The notes under the pieces: generated by a model
Databases searched by the model: none
What the model was told of the DNA's origin: nothing
What the model saw: only the letters and a program-made list of their open reading frames with translations
Part shown: positions 1-5,371 of the stretch, in pieces
Position numbering within the stretch: the stretch's first letter is position 1
Layout: every line of letters starts with the position of its first letter
Assembly (NCBI GenBank): GCA_015661745.1
Contig: DQVL01000138.1
Span: 1 to 5,625, forward strand
Length of the DNA stretch: 5,625 nucleotides
Reading direction: 5' to 3'
Origin: Thermoprotei archaeon
GTDB taxonomy: Archaea; Thermoproteota; Nitrososphaeria; Geothermarchaeales; JDFR-13
Made by a program: the position numbers and the translations under genes

Positions 1-56
1 AGTGGTTTTTCATCTCCCCCCTCATGGGAGGGGGGTGGAGCCTCTTCCCCACTCAT
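1..56 (-). CDS. Possible N-terminus of a gene running off the left edge
   Basis: An ATG at 54-56 on the minus strand opens a frame that stays open to the window edge (18 complete codons). It reads MSGEEAPPPSHEGGDEKP, an acidic, Pro/Gly-rich stretch of the sort found as a disordered N-terminal tail. An in-frame stop at 78-80 with no other ATG, GTG or TTG between makes this ATG the only start. It lies 43 nt downstream of the HD-domain gene on the same strand. No Shine-Dalgarno site is visible. AT-rich sequence around 65-94 could supply a TATA box. The composition (C6 and G6 runs) is unlike every other gene here, so a structured RNA or untranslated GC-rich element is a real alternative. No function can be assigned. 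Confidence 0.33.
   Translation of the reverse strand, partial: MSGEEAPPPSHEGGDEKP
16..35. repeat. GC-rich perfect hairpin (8-bp stem, 4-nt loop)
   Basis: CCCCCCTC at 16-23 pairs perfectly with GAGGGGGG at 28-35 around the loop ATGG. A second possible pairing, AGTGG (1-5) with CCACT (49-53), would enclose it in a larger fold. No U-run follows on either strand within a few bases, so it does not look like a standard archaeal terminator. In AT-rich hyperthermophiles GC-rich islands often mark structured RNAs; here it may equally be coincidental structure inside the possible coding start on the minus strand. Truncation by the window edge prevents a decision. Confidence 0.5.
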
Positions 57-89
57 TACAGTAAGGAATATACTTAATTAGCTATATGA

Positions 90-111
90 AATATGGTCTT
101 TACACCATATT
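90..111. repeat. Inverted repeat, 8-bp arms, over the HD gene stop codon
   Basis: AATATGGT (90-97) and ACCATATT (104-111) are perfect reverse complements separated by 6 nt. The repeat overlaps the stop codon (100-102) and last codons of the HD-domain gene. On the minus-strand transcript the hairpin is followed by only three U residues, so it would be a weak terminator at best. It could also be an operator for the possible gene starting at 56, or chance structure in AT-rich DNA. Confidence 0.35.
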
Positions 112-663
112 ATTATAATGGTTTTCGAGGGTTGAAACTATATTTTTAAGTATTTCAACATCTGATTTTGATGATATATCTCTCATCCTATCCAATGTAT
201 TTTTTAGAATGTCGTGTATATATGGGTCTCTAAACCCCCTCTGCAGATATATTAGCCCCTGGGTATATGTGGCGAGTAACTCACTAAATTTGTAGATGTA
301 GTGTTCAAGAGATTCAGATTCTTCAACATCATCTATAATATCGTGTATCCCTATGAGTTCGATAATCTCTTTAAGATATTCCAACTCCCTATATCTATCT
401 CCTTCAGTCTTTAGGGGATATGGTATATCCCCAGTATATGCCTCACCTAGATCATGTATAGCCGATAATATCAATATTTTCATCCAATCAAGGTCTAAAT
501 CTATATATTTTTTTAGATATAATGCCGTGATAACTGTATGGAGAAGGTGGTCGGCCACACTCTCTGCATGAAGAACTTTAGATTTTATCCATCCAGTCCT
601 TTTAATCCTCTTTACCCTATCTATAACCTGAGATAGAGCCATTAAATCTTCTATATATCTCAT
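100..663 (-). CDS. HD-domain metal-dependent phosphohydrolase, YfbR/HDDC2-like
   Basis: 187 aa, close to the usual size of the HD_3 family, whose studied members (E. coli YfbR, human HDDC2, archaeal AF1432) are divalent-metal enzymes; YfbR removes phosphate from deoxynucleoside 5'-monophosphates. Visible motifs are R22/W25 in the substrate-side helix (KRTGW), metal ligand H39 in AESVADH, the HD pair H70-D71, E74 in HDLGEAYTGD, and D79. The fourth metal ligand, normally Asp in a KxADxL motif, aligns with E128 in KFSELLATY, a conservative but notable change. There is no signal peptide or membrane segment, so it is cytosolic. ATG 661-663 is chosen because an in-frame stop lies three codons upstream (670-672) and a TATA box about 25 nt upstream predicts a leaderless mRNA. 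It is transcribed divergently from the membrane-protein gene at 825. Fold is confident; the nucleotidase substrate is inferred from the family. Confidence 0.87.
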   Translation of the reverse strand: MRYIEDLMALSQVIDRVKRIKRTGWIKSKVLHAESVADHLLHTVITALYLKKYIDLDLDWMKILILSAIHDLGEAYTGDIPYPLKTEGDRYRELEYLKEIIELIGIHDIIDDVEESESLEHYIYKFSELLATYTQGLIYLQRGFRDPYIHDILKNTLDRMRDISSKSDVEILKNIVSTLENHYNNMV

Positions 664-683
664 GATGAAATTAGATGTCTAAA

Positions 684-695
684 CATATATATATT
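684..695 (-). promoter_or_regulatory. TATA box for the HD-domain gene
   Basis: The minus strand reads AATATATATATG, centred about 25 nt upstream of the ATG at 663. That is the normal archaeal TATA-to-start-site distance, so transcription would begin at or next to the A of the start codon and the mRNA would be leaderless. No Shine-Dalgarno sequence precedes the ATG, which fits. No clear purine-rich BRE is seen upstream. Confidence 0.55.
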
Positions 696-785
696 GTCAT
701 GTTAGGTTTCGAGATATAGATTTAACAGTGTTATATAAATTATTTATCCCCTTATTCCCAGTATATATTGGTTAGTGATAACTAT

Positions 786-797
786 TAATTATAATAG
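786..797 (+). promoter_or_regulatory. Candidate TATA box for the four-helix membrane protein
   Basis: TAATTATAATAG is centred about 33 nt upstream of the ATG at 825, giving a predicted transcript start only a few bases before the ATG. A textbook-looking box, TTATATAAATTA at 731-742, lies further upstream and would give a leader of about 60 nt with no ORF of useful length in it. Which one is used cannot be decided from sequence; the 161-bp divergent spacer is rich in TATA-like runs. Confidence 0.35.
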
Positions 798-824
798 ATT
801 TCTTAATAAAATTTTTGATGAACT

Positions 825-1175
825 ATGAAGACTTCAACATTGTATTTCGCTTCTGGATTGGCCGCTCTACTTGCTGCTGTACAAGTATATCTTGGACTTA
901 ATCTTCATTCATTCGGTGTTGGTGGGTTACATACCCATATAACATTAGCTATATTATTATTATTACTTATGCATATCCCCTTTCTACGTGGTGAGGGATA
1001 TACCAAAAAGGTTTATATGGGGTTAATTGGGTTGATCGGCCTCCAGGGTGGCATAGGTATATATCTAGCTTTTATAGAATTTATAAGGGTGTTGAATGTT
1101 ATTCATCACATCTTTGGATGGGTCATACTCTTTGGTAGTATTTTAGGTGTGGCATTAGTTTTTATGAGGAAGTAG
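825..1175 (+). CDS. Small four-helix membrane protein with paired histidines
   Basis: 116 aa, almost wholly hydrophobic, with four predicted membrane helices at about 5-25, 36-53, 63-84 and 92-113. Histidines are clustered: H36 and H38 at the start of helix 2 (GLHTHIT), H50 at its end, and H94-H95 at the start of helix 4 (NVIHHIFGW). With N-in topology H36/H38 and H94/H95 fall on the same outer face, as in small haem-binding four-helix proteins (cytochrome b561-like or CtaA-like halves). The Cox15/CtaA signature motifs are not present, so haem binding is an inference from geometry only. ATG 825 is the start because TGA at 819-821 closes the frame upstream. The 3' end overlaps the convergent cupin gene by 14 bp. 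The ORF is real; its function is unknown. Confidence 0.75.
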   Translation: MKTSTLYFASGLAALLAAVQVYLGLNLHSFGVGGLHTHITLAILLLLLMHIPFLRGEGYTKKVYMGLIGLIGLQGGIGIYLAFIEFIRVLNVIHHIFGWVILFGSILGVALVFMRK

Positions 1176-1548
1176 GGGATTCCTCAACCTTCTCTAATAA
1201 CTCCATATCATCCATATATAGTGGTGTTATACATAGGAACTCCACTGGTTCATCTCCAATATTGATGTATTTATGGGGTATTCCACTCGGTAAATATAGG
1301 ACGTCCCCATATTCCACTATATACTCTTCATCCCCAATTATTAACCGCATCTTCCCTTTTAGAACATATTGTAGGTGGAAGATCTTACTATGTCTATGTA
1401 GTGGTATATAGCCGTCAACCTCAATCTTAAAATGCCTCATATTATAATTGAATCCCTTCTCCCTCGTTGCACCTAAGACAGCTACTTGGGTTTTATATGC
1501 CCAATCAACCGGGTAAAAACGTCTATTTACATTCTTGAATACCGGCAT
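1162..1548 (-). CDS. Single-domain cupin (cupin_2-like) protein
   Basis: 128 aa, a typical size for a lone cupin beta-barrel, cytosolic. Cupin motif 1 is at about 46-65 (G46, H51-R-H53, then VLKG ending at G65), preceded by an NYNMRHFKIEVDG stretch like that of many small archaeal and bacterial cupins. The Glu expected four or so residues after HxH is absent: H58 stands there, and residues 54-64 contain no acidic residue. Motif 2 is textbook: G81-x5-P87-x-G89-x2-H92-x3-N96. A 3-His or 4-His metal site (H51, H53, H58, H92) is therefore likely. Enzyme, isomerase or small-molecule sensor roles are all known for this fold, and nothing here chooses between them. The start at 1548 follows an in-frame stop at 1555-1557. 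It ends inside the convergent gene's 3' end, and its own 5' side is 37 nt from the operon upstream on the same strand. Confidence 0.88.
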   Translation of the reverse strand: MPVFKNVNRRFYPVDWAYKTQVAVLGATREKGFNYNMRHFKIEVDGYIPLHRHSKIFHLQYVLKGKMRLIIGDEEYIVEYGDVLYLPSGIPHKYINIGDEPVEFLCITPLYMDDMELLEKVEESPTSS

Positions 1549-1567
1549 ATAATATTATAATTATATG
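1546..1567. promoter_or_regulatory. Inverted repeat over the cupin start codon, possible operator
   Basis: CATATAAT (1546-1553) and ATTATATG (1560-1567) are perfect 8-bp arms with a 6-nt spacer; the left arm begins exactly with the cupin start codon (CAT = ATG on the minus strand). A weak TATA-like stretch at about 1569-1577 (minus-strand ATAAGTATT) would put the transcript start near 1548, so the repeat would span the initiation region where archaeal repressors commonly bind. The DNA is AT-only apart from the ends, so chance is a serious alternative. Confidence 0.35.
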
Positions 1568-1585
1568 TAATACTTATCAACAAGG

Positions 1586-1807
1586 TTATATACTCTCCTT
1601 CTTCTCAGCTGTTAACGATATAAGTATAGTCCTTAACAATGTTACTGAAGAACCTATTATAAGGAGTCCTGAAGCTAAAGATGCGACACCCGCTACAACC
1701 GCATACCTCCCCGGTTGAAGAAGGTCTATACCTAATACTATAAAATATAGTCCAATAGCTATCAATACTACAGAGACTATCTCACCTATAAGTATCTCGA
1801 TCTTCAT
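1586..1807 (-). CDS. Small two-helix membrane protein, last gene of the MoxR operon
   Basis: 73 aa with two hydrophobic helices at about 7-29 and 36-58, a short QPGRY turn between them, and a charged C-terminus (TAEKKESI). No known domain is recognised. The first 26 bp overlap the 3' end of the upstream 63-aa gene in another frame. A GAGGT Shine-Dalgarno core 9 nt before ATG 1807 supports this start and argues that the ORF is translated. A TTG at codon 15 is a poorer start because it would remove half of helix 1. With no T-run or strong hairpin after the stop, read-through into the cupin gene 37 nt downstream is possible. Its position suggests a small accessory subunit of the MoxR/DUF58 membrane assembly, which is inference from context only. 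Confidence 0.68.
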   Translation of the reverse strand: MKIEILIGEIVSVVLIAIGLYFIVLGIDLLQPGRYAVVAGVASLASGLLIIGSSVTLLRTILISLTAEKKESI

Positions 1808-1973
1808 ATACTCTCAACCTCTTAACTATTCTATTCAGTCCTATTAATAGGAGTATGAATCCAGTCAGTGAAGATATTGTGAAGTATGTAATTTTTAGGG
1901 GTAGATAACCTAATGAATGGATGAATATGGCTATCGATATCAATATTAAAATGTAATCTAAAAATTCTTTCAT
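1782..1973 (-). CDS. Tiny two-helix membrane protein of the MoxR operon
   Basis: 63 aa with two predicted membrane helices at about 5-24 and 28-48, followed by a basic then mixed-charge tail (VKRLRVYEDRDTYR). The positive charge after helix 2 suggests both ends face the cytoplasm. It begins 21 nt after the stop of the 365-aa membrane protein and its last 26 bp overlap the next small gene. No good Shine-Dalgarno core precedes ATG 1973; translation may depend on coupling or re-initiation. No family is recognised. The two-gene pair of overlapping helical hairpins at the operon end looks like paralogue-like accessory subunits by shape, although their sequences do not obviously match. Confidence 0.62.
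   Translation of the reverse strand: MKEFLDYILILISIAIFIHSLGYLPLKITYFTISSLTGFILLLIGLNRIVKRLRVYEDRDTYR
1814..1823 (-). promoter_or_regulatory. Shine-Dalgarno site fixing the start at 1807
   Basis: The minus strand reads AAGAGGTTGA, whose GAGGT core matches the archaeal anti-Shine-Dalgarno, with 9 nt to the ATG. It lies within the C-terminal codons (KRL) of the upstream 63-aa gene. The identical 10-mer precedes the 365-aa membrane protein at 3092. Confidence 0.6.
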
Positions 1974-1994
1974 CAGAATAGTATATTAAAGGAG

Positions 1995-3092
1995 CTAGAA
2001 TATTAGTCTAAAGATGAATCTGATTATAGCCCTGAGAGTCTCTATATATACCTCAAGTTCATACCAGTCTATAGCGTTTAACAAGTTTATATCACCTGGT
2101 GTAACCGGTGCATTATTACTATAGAGATATAGATCTTCATAGTATGTGGTGAATAATCTAATTATAAGCTCTGGTATATTAGCTACTCTATAGAGTTCCA
2201 TCAACCCCTCAATAAACAGTATATTATATGTGAATACAATGAAGGTTAGTATTAAATATGGTAATCCATTAACCAAGACATAAACTAGATTAGGCTTTAA
2301 TAGCCCTATATCCTTCCTAGCCATCCTACTATATTCCTCCTCTATAATATCTCTAGCCTGTCCAGCCAATCCCCCTATATAGATTGAGAGGGGTTCAACC
2401 AGTCCATATATGATATAAGTAGTTAGTGATAGGAAAACCAGTATAATTAATAGTTGACCAATATTTGTATTCAATAAATCCCTGATTAGAGGAGCTATCT
2501 CTCTTGGAACAGCGTCTAGACTACTCTTTATAGATGCACTAAAGAGTTGGTTGAGGTATAATATAAATAGGGCTAGACCAATAGTCAGTGATACTCCAAA
2601 GACTAGATCAAATGGTATATATATTATCTTTTCAGTCTCTACACTAGTATATCTCCTATCGATGTTAACGAGATTTAGGAAGTATGTGAAGAGGATGGTA
2701 GGTATTAAAGCAATAAATAGATCTAACATTATGTTGGATACTATATTGCTGAAGAAGTTATATGGGATCTCCGATGTAAGAAGTGGATATGTAAGTCCAT
2801 AGAATATTATTATGCCTACTAACATAACTATGAATACCGAGAAAAACGCTATCCATACACGTCTCATGATGAATGAGACTGTATTTAATAAGATGCCTGA
2901 GATGAGTATAAATGGTATTACGGTATTTACATATATTGATCCCGCCTCTCCATACACCTCGCTATATTGAATCACTGCATCCGCCAATGACCCTGTTATC
3001 ACAATCTGTATCCAAACCATTATACCGATATATATTATCCATGGGATCCGGTCGGTCAACAATTTTGTTTTGAACCTGTTTATGATGCTCAT
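1995..3092 (-). CDS. Polytopic membrane protein of the MoxR-DUF58 operon, unknown family
   Basis: 365 aa with about seven predicted membrane helices: 17-34, 57-76, 79-101, 117-141, 161-182, 209-231 and 269-295. A hydrophilic loop at about 242-266 (QARDIIEEEYSRMARKD) and a C-terminal region of about 70 residues rich in Tyr, Leu and Ile lie outside clear helices; the last 15 residues may form a short amphipathic or membrane-edge helix. No enzymatic motif, signal for a transporter family or known domain is recognised. The start is fixed by the ATGA overlap with the DUF58 gene (3089-3092) and by a GAGGT Shine-Dalgarno core 10 nt upstream, so translation is probably coupled to DUF58. In this position it is a plausible membrane partner or client of the MoxR/DUF58 pair; that role is inferred from gene order alone. 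Confidence 0.78.
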   Translation of the reverse strand: MSIINRFKTKLLTDRIPWIIYIGIMVWIQIVITGSLADAVIQYSEVYGEAGSIYVNTVIPFILISGILLNTVSFIMRRVWIAFFSVFIVMLVGIIIFYGLTYPLLTSEIPYNFFSNIVSNIMLDLFIALIPTILFTYFLNLVNIDRRYTSVETEKIIYIPFDLVFGVSLTIGLALFILYLNQLFSASIKSSLDAVPREIAPLIRDLLNTNIGQLLIILVFLSLTTYIIYGLVEPLSIYIGGLAGQARDIIEEEYSRMARKDIGLLKPNLVYVLVNGLPYLILTFIVFTYNILFIEGLMELYRVANIPELIIRLFTTYYEDLYLYSNNAPVTPGDINLLNAIDWYELEVYIETLRAIIRFIFRLIF

Positions 3093-4435
3093 GTAGGTGT
3101 CAACCTCTTAAACCTATTTATCCGCTCAAAAATCTCCTCAAGAATAGTTTCTGGACCGACATCTATTGTTATTACATCTTTTGATAGTAGACCTTCCATC
3201 CTTTCACTTCTAAGCTTATCCTCCCTATACCTTAGTATTTGGAATGCTATACGATCTATATCTCTTCTCTCTTCAACAGCGAATCTCGTGGTTGATGGAC
3301 TTATTACATATATGTTATGCTTCAATATCTTTAGTATCTCAATTAGATTCAACTCTTCCTCATCCTCTAAATCAGTTATATATATGAATAAGGTCTTACC
3401 TCTAATACCTAGTCTTGACAATATATAGCTATATTTAACCGGTATCTCCCCCTCTATATTGAATGGTATATCGGTAAGGATATCCAATATCTCTCTATAC
3501 CCTGTTACACCAATCTTTGAGAGCGGCTTTATCAAAGGTTTTATACCTCCAAATATGACTAGCCCTATTCTATCAGATGTATTTATCATCTCCATAATCA
3601 ACTTGGAGATGGAGTTTACTATATAGTCGTATTTTCTCCTACCAAGTCTACCAGCTAACATACTCTGTGTTATTCTAATCATTATAACTATATCGTTCTC
3701 AACCTCCCTATGATACTCCCTTATCATCAATCTATTTCTCCTGGCTGTAGCCTTCCAGTCGATAAACCGTATTACATCCCCAGGGTTATACCTCCTTATA
3801 TCTTTAAACTCCATCGAGTATCCAAGCTCCATAGTTCTGTGGAGACCTGATAAATACCTTCTTCTAACATATAGAGTTAATTGATTTAGTTCCACCAGAC
3901 TTTTTGGGTAGCATCTTATATATTCTTTCTCTATATCTTCATCATATAATTCGATTGTATATAGGGTTAGTATATCCGTAGTCTTTATGTAGAATGCCTT
4001 AAAAACATGTTTACCTATTCCCCTAGTCTTCAGTCGATATCTAATTATAACTCTAGATTTTGGGGGTATAGTTATTGACCCACTATTTTTATATCCATCA
4101 ACTAGATGTAGTGTCTCTGGGTAGTAGTCGATATAGCTTACGTTATATAAACCTAGGAAAGATTTATTTATAATCTCAATCACTACCTCAACCTCATCCC
4201 CATCTAATACCCTATCAGGAACTATTCTCTTAATTGTTAGATTCTCCAATACTGAAGCCTTTATCCTTGAGTATATCCAGCTTGATACTATGAAGATATA
4301 GAAGGTAGTAGGTATTGATAATAACCATGGTATCGTTTCGAAATGTATGATTGGTATGAGTAACCCGATTGAGAAGCCAATAGCTATTAACAATACTTTA
4401 CCAAGGTTATTTATCCCCACCGCAACCCTCTTCAT
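3089..4435 (-). CDS. DUF58 family protein (membrane-anchored, vWA-like) paired with MoxR
   Basis: 448 aa, within the usual DUF58 range. Two membrane helices at about 11-30 and 35-53 anchor it. Residues 66-160 form the usual beta-rich segment (GDEVEVVIEIINKS, then a RYRLKTRGIGKH stretch). The DUF58 signature spans about 204-243: GYSMEFKDIRRYNPGD, then IDWKATARRNRLMIREYHRE. A vWA-like fold follows, with D288 in SDRIGLVIFGG and an acidic ITDLEDEEE segment at 353-361. The metal-site motif after strand 1, normally DxSxS, reads R254-I-T256-Q-S258, so the key Asp is lost. DUF58 proteins occur with MoxR ATPases and are thought to be its targeting or adaptor partner at the membrane; the biochemical role is not settled. 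ATG 4433-4435 overlaps the moxR stop by 4 bp, and its own stop overlaps the next gene by 4 bp. Confidence 0.9.
   Translation of the reverse strand: MKRVAVGINNLGKVLLIAIGFSIGLLIPIIHFETIPWLLSIPTTFYIFIVSSWIYSRIKASVLENLTIKRIVPDRVLDGDEVEVVIEIINKSFLGLYNVSYIDYYPETLHLVDGYKNSGSITIPPKSRVIIRYRLKTRGIGKHVFKAFYIKTTDILTLYTIELYDEDIEKEYIRCYPKSLVELNQLTLYVRRRYLSGLHRTMELGYSMEFKDIRRYNPGDVIRFIDWKATARRNRLMIREYHREVENDIVIMIRITQSMLAGRLGRRKYDYIVNSISKLIMEMINTSDRIGLVIFGGIKPLIKPLSKIGVTGYREILDILTDIPFNIEGEIPVKYSYILSRLGIRGKTLFIYITDLEDEEELNLIEILKILKHNIYVISPSTTRFAVEERRDIDRIAFQILRYREDKLRSERMEGLLSKDVITIDVGPETILEEIFERINRFKRLTPT
3100..3109 (-). promoter_or_regulatory. Shine-Dalgarno site for the 365-aa membrane protein
   Basis: Minus-strand AAGAGGTTGA, with its GAGGT core ending 10 nt before ATG 3092. 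It sits in the last codons of the DUF58 gene (KRLTPT). Together with the ATGA overlap it indicates translational coupling. Confidence 0.6.
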
Positions 4436-5370
4436 ATAGGTACCCTAACCTTCCTAAGGGATTCCTCGATAATATCTTTGGGTGTTACACCCCTGAAATG
4501 AGCCTCTGTAGATAATAATATTCTGTGGTTCAATACTGGATATACCATTCTCTTTACATCTTCAGGTGCTACATAGTCACGTCCATTCATTAGAGCATAT
4601 GCCTTTGAGGCATATATCAGGTGTAAGGCTGCCCTTGGGCTTATCCCCCACTCCAACCTATTATCCCTCGATATAGTGTCAATTACATCGACTACATAAT
4701 TCTTCATGTCTTTCGATACCGTTACTCTATCTAAAGCCCTTCTCATACTCAGAACCTGATCTTTATTGAGAATGCTTTTTAGAGATTCTTTCTCAATCCC
4801 TCCATGTATTGAGAGAATCTCAATATATTCATCCCTATTTGGATAACCAACGTGTGACTTGAACATAAACCTATCTAATTGAGCTATTGGTAGTGGATAT
4901 GTCCCTTCAATTTCAATTGGGTTCTGCGTTGCTATTACCATGAATGGCTCAGGAATTTTATATAACTCCCCCTCTATAGTTACCTGTCTCTCCTGCATAG
5001 CTTCAAGTAAGGCGCTCTGGGTCTTTGGACTAGCCCTGTTAATCTCATCAGCTAAGACTATATTTGAGTAGATGGGGCCCAATCGAGTCTCGAATTCACC
5101 CGTCTTTTGATTATATACTTTAGTCCCTATAATGTCTGCTGGGAGTAGATCTGGTGTAAATTGTATCCTACTGAATTCTAGATCTAGGAGGTTAGCAAAT
5201 GTCTTAGCCAATGTAGTTTTGGCAATGCCGGGTGGCCCCTCGAGAAGTATATGTCCTGTAGATACTAGTGCAGCAAAGAGTTCCTCCTTGGTCTCATCCA
5301 TACCAACAACTACCTTATTTAAATGGTTATAGACTCTTCTCCAGTTGTCACTTACAAATGTTAAATCCAT
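4432..5370 (-). CDS. MoxR-type AAA+ ATPase
   Basis: 312 aa, full length for the MoxR family (about 300-330), soluble and cytosolic. Walker A is GPPGIAKT at 45-52, Walker B ends in D108-E109 (IVLADEINRA), sensor 1 is ATQNP with N150, the arginine finger is in QLDRF (R167), and sensor 2 is in GISPRA (R246). The C-terminal lid at about 215-290 contains the usual YVAPEDV stretch. All ATPase residues are present, so it should be active. MoxR ATPases act as chaperone-like remodellers, for example in activating metal enzymes or assembling secreted and membrane proteins, typically with DUF58 or vWA partners, as here. ATG 5370 is the only in-frame start: a TAA lies seven codons upstream with no ATG, GTG or TTG between. 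A GGTG core precedes it, 1 bp separates it from the upstream stop, and its own stop overlaps the DUF58 start. Confidence 0.97.
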   Translation of the reverse strand: MDLTFVSDNWRRVYNHLNKVVVGMDETKEELFAALVSTGHILLEGPPGIAKTTLAKTFANLLDLEFSRIQFTPDLLPADIIGTKVYNQKTGEFETRLGPIYSNIVLADEINRASPKTQSALLEAMQERQVTIEGELYKIPEPFMVIATQNPIEIEGTYPLPIAQLDRFMFKSHVGYPNRDEYIEILSIHGGIEKESLKSILNKDQVLSMRRALDRVTVSKDMKNYVVDVIDTISRDNRLEWGISPRAALHLIYASKAYALMNGRDYVAPEDVKRMVYPVLNHRILLSTEAHFRGVTPKDIIEESLRKVRVPI

Positions 5371-5371
5371 C

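Noticed and set aside
16..35. Intrinsic terminator reading of the GC-rich hairpin
   Set aside because: No U-run follows on either strand, and archaeal termination relies mainly on U-tracts.
353..571. Plus-strand 72-aa ORF
   Set aside because: Lies wholly antisense to the HD-domain gene, no promoter or ribosome site, low-complexity Ser/Arg/Tyr composition.
825..1175. Haem A synthase (CtaA/Cox15) call for the four-helix protein
   Set aside because: Histidine spacing is suggestive, but the conserved CtaA signature residues are absent and the protein is shorter than the archaeal half-size forms I know of.
1586..1765. TTG start at codon 15 of the 73-aa protein
   Set aside because: It would cut through the first membrane helix, and the GAGGT site is correctly spaced for the upstream ATG at 1807.
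2551..2802. Plus-strand 83-aa ORF
   Set aside because: Antisense inside the 365-aa membrane protein, no start signals and no recognisable motif.
5132..5332. Plus-strand 66-aa ORF
   Set aside because: Antisense to the Walker A region of moxR; Ser/Arg-rich shadow translation.
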